Shown here one piece after another: positions 8,665 to 15,966 of a stretch of DNA of 40,908 nucleotides (positions within the stretch are counted from its first letter, which is position 1; each line of letters begins with the position of its first letter). The notes beneath the pieces were generated by a model that did not search any database, was not told where the DNA came from, and saw only the letters and a program-made list of their open reading frames with translations. The stretch comes from Bacteroidales bacterium (GTDB lineage: Bacteria; Bacteroidota; Bacteroidia; Bacteroidales; VadinHA17). The stretch spans positions 1-40,908 of the forward strand of contig JAFGXK010000248.1 of assembly GCA_016936695.1 (NCBI GenBank), written 5' to 3'. The position numbers and the translations under genes are program-made.

Positions 8665-9377
8665 TGATCAGGACAATTGCCGTTGATGATGAGCCTCTGG
8701 CGCTTCAGCTGGTGACCGGTTATATCAAAAAGACTCCGGGACTGGAGCTGGCAGGAAGCTTTGACAATCCTCAGGAAGCAATGGAGTTTGTGATGAATGA
8801 AAAAGTGGACCTCATATTCATCGATATCCAGATGCCCGACCTTACCGGTATTGAATTTACCAGAGCGCTTACCGGCGGACCCAGGGTCGTCTTTACAACA
8901 GCCTATGAAAAATACGCCCTCGAAGGATTCAAGCTCGATGTCGTGGATTATCTCCTGAAGCCTTTCAGCTATGAGGAATTCCTGAAGGCTGTCGGAAAGG
9001 CTGCCAGGCTTATCCGGATTGAACAGGGCGAACCGGAAAAGGTGGAATCAAACAGTGAGTTCCTGTTCCTGAAGTCGGATTACAAAATAAGACGGATCAA
9101 CTTCAACGATATACTCTATATTGAAGGACTGAAGGACTACGTGAAGGTTTACACGGCAGGCGAATCAAAGCCGTTGCTCTCCCTTATAACAATGAAACTT
9201 CTCGAAGCCAAGCTTCCGGCGGCAAAGTTCATGAGGGTGCACAGGTCATTCATCGTGAACCTCGAAAGAATAGAGACCATTGAAAGGAGCAGGATAGTCT
9301 TCGGGAAAACCTATATCCCGGTTAGTGAACAATACAAGGAAAAATTTCAGGAATTTCTTGATAAGAATTTTTTATAA
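8664..9377 (+). CDS. LytTR family response regulator
   Basis: This 237-residue regulator has an N-terminal receiver domain with acidic Asp8/Asp9, phosphoacceptor Asp54 in FIDIQMPDLTG, the switch Thr in VFTTAYE and the conserved Lys in DYLLKPFSYEEF. A C-terminal LytTR DNA-binding domain follows (about residues 130-237), with the typical DILYIEGLKDYVKVYT and FMRVHRSFIVNLERIE. It is the partner of the upstream kinase, with which it shares a TGATG overlap. It is the last gene of the efflux operon; the inverted repeats after it probably mark the transcript end. Confidence 0.94.
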   Translation: MIRTIAVDDEPLALQLVTGYIKKTPGLELAGSFDNPQEAMEFVMNEKVDLIFIDIQMPDLTGIEFTRALTGGPRVVFTTAYEKYALEGFKLDVVDYLLKPFSYEEFLKAVGKAARLIRIEQGEPEKVESNSEFLFLKSDYKIRRINFNDILYIEGLKDYVKVYTAGESKPLLSLITMKLLEAKLPAAKFMRVHRSFIVNLERIETIERSRIVFGKTYIPVSEQYKEKFQEFLDKNFL

Positions 9378-9397
9378 TGGCTAAGAAGATATTTAAA

Positions 9398-9515
9398 CAC
9401 GGAGGGACACAGAGTAAAGACGGAGTTTCACGGAGTAAAGATGTAGTTTAACTTCATCAAGGGCTTTGTCTTCAGGTGTTTTTAACTCCGTGTTATTCCG
9501 TGGTTAAGCTCCGTG
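9398..9515. repeat. Inverted family of CACGGAG repeats between convergent genes
   Basis: Four copies of CACGGAG or a one-base variant run on the plus strand (9398, 9408, 9419, 9429). Three copies run inverted (CTCCGTG-like at 9486, 9496, 9509). The two groups are separated by about 50 bases of unrelated sequence and could fold into a long imperfect hairpin. They sit at the 3' ends of the LytTR gene and the GH97 gene, so a bidirectional termination or transcript-stabilising role is plausible. Two inverted units lie inside the GH97 coding region and encode its last residues. Confidence 0.65.
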
Positions 9516-11406
9516 GTTTAATATGCATTACAATCCCGTTATCCGGCCTGAGATTAACCGGAAAGACAGTACTCCTGTCGACCCTCATACTGTCAATTCT
9601 GACGTGAGTCCTGGTTTCGACTGACGGATCATCGGAATAGATTTTTGCTGAATATGCCTTTTCCGGATCCAGGAAAGAAAAATTTATATCAAGCTTTGTA
9701 GCGTTAACTCCGTTTATTCCGCCGATGAACCATTCATCACCCTTTTTCCTTGCTATCACCCCATATTCCCCGATTTTTGCATGCAATACCAGGGTTTCAT
9801 CCCAAACTGTCGGCACATTGTCGAAGAATTCGAGCTCTGGTTCGTTGCCAATGTAGTTGGTTTCACCCCACAGACCGTCATCCTTTTTAAGTGCCGGTGC
9901 GGCTTTGTCGTACCAGTACAGGAACTGCAGCGGACTGAAGATGCAAACTGCCTTTGCAAGCTGCGATGCATGTGATCCCATTTTATTCTCAACCCTTTCA
10001 TTGTAGTAGCAGATTGTATTGTCACCCTGACCGGCAAGCATCCTGGTAAACATGGTGATAAGGGTATGACTGTTTGAAGGGCTCTCCTCATCGCCGCGGA
10101 TACCTTCCATAGTAAGAAAGTTGGGATAAGTGCGCGAAAAGCCTGTCGGCCTGTATTCGTCATGGACGTCGACTACAAGCTTATACTCTGCAGCCTTCAT
10201 TATCGATTCGTGAAGCCATGCGGTTGCATCCTGAGTTCCCACCCTTACAAATCCGAACTTGATCCCGGCGATTCCCCAGTCGCGGTAAAGCGGAAGCAGC
10301 TCGTCAATCTGACGTTCGAGAGCTCTCCGGTTAACATAAAGGAGTATGCCGATGTCTTTTGAACGGGCATAGTCCAGAACCTCCTTCATGTCGAGAGGAC
10401 CTTTCGACCTTGCGGGATCGAGGTTTACGGCACGGGCATCCGATAGTTCATTGTTCTCGGGACCGTACCATCCTGCATCGAATTCGACATACTGCATGTT
10501 GTGTGAGGATGTGAAATCGATGGCTGCAATTGCCCCGGTTGTGGTCAGGGTCACTTCACGCAATACCTTGCCGGGTTTGATCCATGAAACATCGGGTATT
10601 GCGCAGGGATCATTCAGGTTAAGGATGAGATAATTATTCTCGAGCAGGTCGCCTGCATTTTTGCCGGTCATCACCACCCTCCAGGGTGTCTGGAACGGAA
10701 GAGCCTTTTTTACAGTGCCTTCAAGTTGTGTTATAACATTGTTATAACGTGTAGTATCCGGCTCAAATTTCATTCTGGCATAGTCAATCAGTTTTGCTTC
10801 TGCGAGCGCAATTGTGAGGACGGAGTCGATTTCAATTACCAGCGGCCGTTCGCAGCCGTTCTGGATTTTACTGAGCGGCACCCTTGAGTTAGGGGCCTGA
10901 GCCCTGTTTGCAGACCAGGCAGGGTGGTCGGCGGTGAAGCCGAATGATATCTGTTCCCCATTTATCAGTATTGAATCTATACCCTCCTGCTGCGGGAATT
11001 CAAGTGCGAAAGCAACACCTTCGTCATAAGCCCTGCAGATCAACGTTACTTCCAGGTCGTTATTTTCAAGCCGTATTCTGGCCTGGTTGTAATTGTCAGG
11101 GATCTCCTTCCTCTCGCCAAAATTATTTATCCACTGATCCCTCACCGACTCCTTTTTCACCTCCCTGATCCTGAAGTTTCCCCATAAGATACCTTCTGCA
11201 TTGAGCTTAACCGGTGAAGGCAAAATAACCTGGCGGTTCCCGTTTTCTAGTGAGAAGGCGGGATACTTGATTCCGTCCTGTTCAAATCCGGCTGTGAAGG
11301 TTAGTTTGTTGGAACCATCAGGTGAAAGCACTGTTATTTTTTTCCCGCTAAGGCAGCCGGGATTAAGAACAACGAGTAGTGCAAGAATTGCGATTTTGAA
11401 TTTCAT
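9493..11406 (-). CDS. GH97 family glycoside hydrolase, probable lipoprotein
   Basis: This 637-residue enzyme has a signal peptide ending in LNPGC (Cys18), a plausible though imperfect lipobox, so it may be lipid-anchored. Domain order fits GH97: an N-terminal beta-sandwich (about 25-270), a TIM barrel (about 280-530, with YVEFDAGWYG and FGFVRVGTQDA), and a C-terminal beta domain. The barrel motif DVHDEYRPTG carries Asp416. In GH97 an Asp at this place marks the retaining alpha-galactosidase-like subgroup, while the inverting SusB-like alpha-glucosidases have Gly there; I recall this from the family and could not align. Acidic EGIRGDEESP follows. No SusC/SusD pair is nearby, so this is not a classical starch locus. 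The last residues (PRSLTTE) are encoded by a repeat element. Confidence 0.9.
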   Translation of the reverse strand: MKFKIAILALLVVLNPGCLSGKKITVLSPDGSNKLTFTAGFEQDGIKYPAFSLENGNRQVILPSPVKLNAEGILWGNFRIREVKKESVRDQWINNFGERKEIPDNYNQARIRLENNDLEVTLICRAYDEGVAFALEFPQQEGIDSILINGEQISFGFTADHPAWSANRAQAPNSRVPLSKIQNGCERPLVIEIDSVLTIALAEAKLIDYARMKFEPDTTRYNNVITQLEGTVKKALPFQTPWRVVMTGKNAGDLLENNYLILNLNDPCAIPDVSWIKPGKVLREVTLTTTGAIAAIDFTSSHNMQYVEFDAGWYGPENNELSDARAVNLDPARSKGPLDMKEVLDYARSKDIGILLYVNRRALERQIDELLPLYRDWGIAGIKFGFVRVGTQDATAWLHESIMKAAEYKLVVDVHDEYRPTGFSRTYPNFLTMEGIRGDEESPSNSHTLITMFTRMLAGQGDNTICYYNERVENKMGSHASQLAKAVCIFSPLQFLYWYDKAAPALKKDDGLWGETNYIGNEPELEFFDNVPTVWDETLVLHAKIGEYGVIARKKGDEWFIGGINGVNATKLDINFSFLDPEKAYSAKIYSDDPSVETRTHVRIDSMRVDRSTVFPVNLRPDNGIVMHIKPRSLTTE

Positions 11407-11486
11407 GGTCCCTGAATATTAAATGTCACTTATGAAAATACGGTTCCCGGAAGAATATCAAAAGTAGCTCGTTTTTTCCAAAACAG

Positions 11487-11512
11487 AAAGGGCGTTGCAT
11501 GCAACGCCCTTT
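11487..11512 (-). terminator. Intrinsic terminator after hcp
   Basis: A perfect 26-base palindrome, AAAGGGCGTTGC followed by its inverted copy, begins 22 bases after the hcp stop codon. Read on the minus strand it forms a strong GC-rich stem followed by TTT and further T-rich sequence. It separates hcp from the downstream GH97 gene. Confidence 0.8.
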
Positions 11513-11534
11513 TTAGTATATCCATGGATAATAG

Positions 11535-13187
11535 TTAGCTTAAAAACAGCTTGATATCGTCTTCAACAGTACCGATACCGGTAATTCCGAATTTTTCCAC
11601 AATGACTTTTGCCACATTCGGGGAGAGGAATCCGGGAAGTGTCGGGCCGAGGTGGATATTCTTGACTCCAAGATAAAGGAGAGCAAGAAGCACTATCACG
11701 GCCTTCTGCTCGTACCAGGCGATATTATATGCGATAGGCAGTTCGTTGATATCATTCAGATTGAATACCTCTTTCAGTTTCAGAGCTATCACTGCAAGAG
11801 AATAAGAATCGTTGCACTGGCCTGCATCAAGGACTCTGGGTATGCCTCCTATATCACCGAGCTGAAGCTTATTGTAGCGGTATTTTGCACATCCTGCTGT
11901 CATGATAACAGTGTCTTTGGGAAGTGCCTGTGCAAATTCAGTATAATAGCTGCGTTGTTTGAACCTTCCGTCGCATCCGGCCATAACGAAGAATTTCCTG
12001 ATGGCGCCTGATTTGACTGCTTCAACAACCTTATCGGCGAGGGCAACAACCTGATTATGGGCAAATCCACCGACTATCTCTCCTTTTTCAATTTCGACAG
12101 GTGGTTTGCAAAGCTTTGCATGCTCAATTATCTCAGAGAAATCCTTACGGCCGCCTGCAGGTCTTTCAGGGATATGCTTGAAACCGGTGAATCCCGATGA
12201 CCCCGTGGTATAGACTTTGTCGAAGTAGGAAGCACCCGCTTTCGGGGGAACTATGCAATTGGTGGTAAAAAGTATGGGGCCGTTGAAAGTTTCGAATTCC
12301 TCTTTCTGCTGCCACCATGAGCCGCCGTAGTTACCAACGAAATGTTTGTATTTTTTGAATGCCGGATAGTAATTTGCAGGTAGCATCTCACTGTGGGTGT
12401 AAACATCGACTCCTGTGCCTTCGGTCTGCACCAGAAGATCTTCCATGTCTCTCAGGTCGTGTCCGCTGATAAGAATACCCGGGTTGTTCCTTACGCCGAT
12501 GTTAACCTTTGTGATCTCAGGATTCCCGTAGGTTGTGGTATTGGCTTTGTCGAGCAGTGCCATGGCCGAGACTCCGAATTTGCCTGTTTCCATAACCAGT
12601 GCTACCAGCTGATCGGCATTCAGGCTGTCGTTTGTGGTTGCAACAAGTGCTTCCTGAATGAACTTGTGGATTGACTTATCCTCAAAACCCAGGTTATTGG
12701 CATGCTCGGTATAGGCAGCAATCCCCTTGAGGCCATATATTACCAGTTCTCTCAGCGACCTTATGTCTTCATTTTTGGTAGCAAGAACGCCGATCGATAT
12801 GTTTTTGGCCTCAAATTCTTCCACAGTATGGCCGGTCCAGGTTGCCGATTCATGAACATCGGCAGGCACGCTGCCACCTGCTTTCAAATACTTTTCCTTC
12901 AGTTCATCCCTGAGCTTCAGGCCTTCCCTGACCTTTGCCACGAACCTGTCGAAATCGAAGTTCGCGTTGGTGATGGTCATGAACAGACTGTCGACAATGA
13001 ACTTATCGGCTTCGTCGGTTTCAACGCCAAGTTTCCTCAGCCCGTTGGTGAAAAATGATATTCCCTTTGTTATGAAAATAAGAAGGTCCTGCATATTGGC
13101 AACATTGTCCTTCTTGCCGCAAACACCCACAAGGGTGCAGCCGGTCCCTTTGGCCGTCTCCTGACACTGATAACAAAACATACTCAT
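11535..13187 (-). CDS. hcp: Hybrid-cluster protein (Hcp; NO/hydroxylamine reductase)
   Basis: This 550-residue protein starts with CYQCQETAKGTGCTLVGVC, giving cysteines at 5, 8, 17 and 23, the C-x2-C-x8-C-x5-C pattern of the long anaerobe class of Hcp with an N-terminal Fe-S cluster. Hybrid-cluster ligands are all visible: His in ISGHDLRDME, Glu in THSEMLPANY, Cys in TTNCIVPP, the persulfide Cys in MAGCDGRFKQR, Cys in TAGCAKYRYN, Cys in AGQCNDSYS and Glu in AWYEQKAV. Hcp proteins reduce NO (and hydroxylamine in vitro) and protect anaerobes from nitrosative stress. No hcr reductase gene is adjacent. A 16-base palindrome upstream (13300-13315) suggests control by a CRP/FNR-type regulator. Two ATGs six bases apart are possible starts; I kept the first. 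Confidence 0.96.
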   Translation of the reverse strand: MSMFCYQCQETAKGTGCTLVGVCGKKDNVANMQDLLIFITKGISFFTNGLRKLGVETDEADKFIVDSLFMTITNANFDFDRFVAKVREGLKLRDELKEKYLKAGGSVPADVHESATWTGHTVEEFEAKNISIGVLATKNEDIRSLRELVIYGLKGIAAYTEHANNLGFEDKSIHKFIQEALVATTNDSLNADQLVALVMETGKFGVSAMALLDKANTTTYGNPEITKVNIGVRNNPGILISGHDLRDMEDLLVQTEGTGVDVYTHSEMLPANYYPAFKKYKHFVGNYGGSWWQQKEEFETFNGPILFTTNCIVPPKAGASYFDKVYTTGSSGFTGFKHIPERPAGGRKDFSEIIEHAKLCKPPVEIEKGEIVGGFAHNQVVALADKVVEAVKSGAIRKFFVMAGCDGRFKQRSYYTEFAQALPKDTVIMTAGCAKYRYNKLQLGDIGGIPRVLDAGQCNDSYSLAVIALKLKEVFNLNDINELPIAYNIAWYEQKAVIVLLALLYLGVKNIHLGPTLPGFLSPNVAKVIVEKFGITGIGTVEDDIKLFLS

Positions 13188-13299
13188 GATATTACTGTTT
13201 TATGTAAATAATTAATAAATGACTTTTTCAACACTCAATAAGTCTGCATTTTGCAAGATCAAAATTTACACAAAAAAACTGAATCCGGCTCATTAAAAA

Positions 13300-13315
13300 T
13301 GTAACATATGTTACA
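13300..13315. promoter_or_regulatory. CRP/FNR-type operator palindrome upstream of hcp
   Basis: TGTAACATATGTTACA is a perfect 16-base inverted repeat with the half-site spacing of CRP/FNR-family operators. It is centred about 120 bases before the hcp start and 150 before comM. Hcp genes of anaerobes are commonly controlled by the FNR-like regulator HcpR, so this is a good candidate HcpR-type site. A loose -7-like sequence (TAAATTTTG on the minus strand, near 13260-13268) would place the palindrome roughly 50-60 bases before transcription start. Confidence 0.65.
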
Positions 13316-13416
13316 AAAAGTGTCTTTTTTAAAAAATAAGCACATGTCAGACCGTATTGAGTTAATAATCGTTCAACTTTAGTTTTCCGGCTTGTGTCCT
13401 TGTTCATTCTTTTTAT

Positions 13417-13424
13417 TATATTTG
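13417..13424 (+). promoter_or_regulatory. Bacteroidota -7 promoter box of comM
   Basis: TATATTTG matches TAnnTTTG exactly and lies 35 bases before the ATG at 13460. A TTG at 13392-13394, 22 bases upstream of it, could serve as the -33 element, slightly farther than usual. Confidence 0.5.
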
Positions 13425-13459
13425 GTATTGTGTTTCGCTAATCGTGCAAGTATAGAATT

Positions 13460-14998
13460 ATGTTGGTAAGGACATTCGGCAGTGCCGTGGCAGGTATTGA
13501 TGCGGTCACTGTAACCATTGAAGTCAATGTATCGAGGGGGATACGCTTTTTCCTGGTAGGTCTGCCCGATGTGGCGGTGAAGGAGAGTCAGCAGAGGATC
13601 GAGTCGTCGCTTCGGGCCCTGGGGTTCAGATGGCCGGGTAAGCAGGTGCTTATTAACATGGCACCGGCCGATATCAGAAAGGAGGGGTCATCATATGATC
13701 TTCCCCTGGCGGTGGGCATTCTGGCTGCAGATGAGAATATCTCCCCGGGTCGTATCGAATCGTATGTCATGATGGGAGAACTGTCGCTCGACGGAACCCT
13801 GCAGCCTGTAAAGGGAGTCCTTCCGATAGCTCTGAGGGCCAGGGAGGAGGGTTTCAAAGGAGTGATAGTGCCTGTAAAAAATGCCCGGGAGGCAGCTGTT
13901 GTCTCCGGACTTGATGTCTATGGCATGGAGAAGCTTGGCGACGTGATTGATTTTTTCAACAGCTCCCGGCAGTTTGAGCCGGTAAAGGTCGATATTGAGG
14001 GGTTGTTCAGGGGAGAAGCCAATAAATATGACGTCGATTTTTCTGACGTCCGAGGTCAGGAAAATGTTAAAAGAGCCCTCGAAGTTGCAGCCGCGGGGCA
14101 CCATAATCTGCTGATGATCGGTCCACCCGGGGCAGGAAAGACCATGCTTGCGAAAAGGGTGTCCACCATAATGCCCCCTCTCACACTGGAGGAGGCTCTT
14201 GAAACCACTAAAATTCATTCGGTGGCAGGCAAAATCGACGACCATATGGCGCTGATGACCAAACGGCCTTTCAGGAGTCCCCACCATACTATTTCAGATG
14301 TAGCACTGGTCGGAGGGGGTACATTTCCCCAGCCAGGGGAAATTTCCCTCGGACATAACGGAGTGCTGTTTCTCGACGAACTGCCTGAGTTCAAGCGAAC
14401 CGTGCTGGAGGTGATGAGACAACCCCTCGAAGACCGGATAATAACCATTTCCAGGGCAAAATCAACCTGCGATTACCCGGCAAGCTTCATGTTGATAGCC
14501 TCAATGAACCCCTGCCCCTGCGGATACCATAACCACCCTGAGAAAGAATGTATGTGCACCGCCGGAATGAGGCAGAAATATCTGAACCGGATCTCCGGAC
14601 CGCTGCTCGACAGAATAGATATTCATATCGAAGTTGTTCCGGTGAAATACGACAAGCTTACGGATTCTGCTAAAACGGAGCGATCAGATTTAGTAAGGGA
14701 GAGAGTCGTTAAGGCAAGGGAGATACAGGCCAGGCGTTTTGCATCTGTAAAGGGGATTCACGCGAACGCCCAGATGACGTCATCGATGCAGAGAAGATAC
14801 TGTCAACTCGATGAGGCCGGCGGAACACTGCTCCGCACAGCCATGGACCTAAGAGGCCTTTCAGCCAGGGCTTACGACAGGATTCTAAAGGTGGCACGGA
14901 CTATTGCCGATCTCGGGGAGTCGGAGAACATAAGCGTCGAACATATCTCGGAAGCGATCAATTACAGGAACCTCGACCGCGAGGGATGGGCCGGATGA
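13460..14998 (+). CDS. comM: ComM/YifB-type AAA+ ATPase (Mg-chelatase-like)
   Basis: This 512-residue protein has an N-terminal LonC-like domain (VTIEVNVSRGIRFFLVGLPD; residues 1-170) and an AAA+ core with Walker A IGPPGAGKT (Lys227). The Walker B region is FLDELPEF, the Cys-rich NPCPCGYHNHPEKECMC precedes the arginine-finger and sensor region, and a C-terminal helical domain (LSARAYDRILKVARTIADL) completes the family pattern. ComM is a hexameric helicase that promotes branch migration during integration of foreign DNA; YifB homologues are widespread in bacteria that are not known to be transformable. It is a single gene, convergent with the ROK kinase gene, with only 4 bases between the stop codons. 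A comF homologue lies at 39549. Confidence 0.95.
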   Translation: MLVRTFGSAVAGIDAVTVTIEVNVSRGIRFFLVGLPDVAVKESQQRIESSLRALGFRWPGKQVLINMAPADIRKEGSSYDLPLAVGILAADENISPGRIESYVMMGELSLDGTLQPVKGVLPIALRAREEGFKGVIVPVKNAREAAVVSGLDVYGMEKLGDVIDFFNSSRQFEPVKVDIEGLFRGEANKYDVDFSDVRGQENVKRALEVAAAGHHNLLMIGPPGAGKTMLAKRVSTIMPPLTLEEALETTKIHSVAGKIDDHMALMTKRPFRSPHHTISDVALVGGGTFPQPGEISLGHNGVLFLDELPEFKRTVLEVMRQPLEDRIITISRAKSTCDYPASFMLIASMNPCPCGYHNHPEKECMCTAGMRQKYLNRISGPLLDRIDIHIEVVPVKYDKLTDSAKTERSDLVRERVVKAREIQARRFASVKGIHANAQMTSSMQRRYCQLDEAGGTLLRTAMDLRGLSARAYDRILKVARTIADLGESENISVEHISEAINYRNLDREGWAG

Positions 14999-15002
14999 GC
15001 AG

Positions 15003-15962
15003 TTATTCGAGAAGAAGGGCTGCAGCCCCGATCAGACCGGCATCTGCTCCTGCCTCTGACCTTACAATGGCTATCGGGTCGTAGATCATATCCCGTGCAA
15101 GTTCATGGAACTTTTCCAGTATCCTGTTGAAATACAAGTCACCAAGATTCATAAGCCCGCCGCCAAGGATGATCAGCGGAGGATTGAACACCTGGAAAAT
15201 ATTATATATTCCTATTCCAATGTAATCGGCACAATCCCTTACAATTTCCATACTGACAGGATCACCCGCTTCGAGCCCCTGCAGGATAAGCTGACCATCG
15301 ACCCTGCTGTAGTCAAAATCCCCGGGAAGTGGCAGACTGGTCTGCATGCCGTCTTCAATCTTTTTTCTGAACCTCGCGGGAAGGGTTAGTCCGCAGGCAC
15401 ATCCCATGAGACAGCCCCTGTTCCCGCAGGTACAAATGAAATCGCTGTCCGGATCGACAATCGTATGCCCGAACTCGCCTGCAGTTCCCGTCATTCCCCG
15501 GTATATCTTCCTGTTCAGGACTATTCCGGCCCCGATGCCTGAACTGACTGTAAGGAATATCAGATCGTCGTAGCCTTTTCCTGCTCCGAATTTAAGCTCA
15601 CAGAATGCCTGTGCGTTGGCATCATTGTCGAGCCTTACCGGAATCCTGAAGTTTCCGGCAAGAGTATCACGAAGGGGATAGCTCTTGAATCCCTTCAGGT
15701 TTGAAGTGGTTATTGTGTAACCATCCCTGTAGCGCACATGACCGGGGAAGCCCACTCCAATTCCCTCCAGATCCGTTTCATTCAACCCATTGGACGAAAT
15801 AAGCTGCTTGATAATCAGTGTTATATAATTAACAATCCCCTCCTCATCGAGTGCAACATGATCGTACACCACTGATTTACCGAGGATCCTTCCGTCGGGA
15901 TAAACCAGTCCGGCAGAAAGCTTGGTGCCTCCAAGGTCGACTCCGCAAAGTATCTTTTCCAT
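15003..15962 (-). CDS. ROK family sugar kinase lacking a conserved substrate-site Glu
   Basis: This 319-residue kinase starts at ATG 15962, 4 bases after the GRE gene. An in-frame upstream start at 15992 would overlap that gene and add ten residues before the conserved strand, so I rejected it. Features are the phosphate-binding DLGGTK (9-14), catalytic Asp114 in LDNDANA, GEFGHT (His166) and the zinc-binding CTCGNRGC (Cys177, 179, 184). ROK hexokinases normally continue CGxxGCxE; here the Glu is Met186 (GCLMGCACG). That Glu contacts the sugar near C1/C2 in ROK kinases as I recall, so the substrate is probably not plain glucose. Its place behind a YbiW-like glycyl radical enzyme suggests it phosphorylates an anhydrosugar such as 1,5-anhydroglucitol at O6. 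That assignment is inference. Confidence 0.9.
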   Translation of the reverse strand: MEKILCGVDLGGTKLSAGLVYPDGRILGKSVVYDHVALDEEGIVNYITLIIKQLISSNGLNETDLEGIGVGFPGHVRYRDGYTITTSNLKGFKSYPLRDTLAGNFRIPVRLDNDANAQAFCELKFGAGKGYDDLIFLTVSSGIGAGIVLNRKIYRGMTGTAGEFGHTIVDPDSDFICTCGNRGCLMGCACGLTLPARFRKKIEDGMQTSLPLPGDFDYSRVDGQLILQGLEAGDPVSMEIVRDCADYIGIGIYNIFQVFNPPLIILGGGLMNLGDLYFNRILEKFHELARDMIYDPIAIVRSEAGADAGLIGAAALLLE

Positions 15963-15966
15963 ATTA

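Noticed and set aside
9493..11406. Starch polysaccharide utilisation locus around GH97
   Set aside because: No SusC or SusD homologue and no other glycan-binding lipoprotein lies next to it; the glycogen genes are 12 kb away.
11487..11512. Operator palindrome upstream of GH97
   Set aside because: Its GC-rich stem with a T-rich tail, close to the hcp stop codon, fits an intrinsic terminator better.
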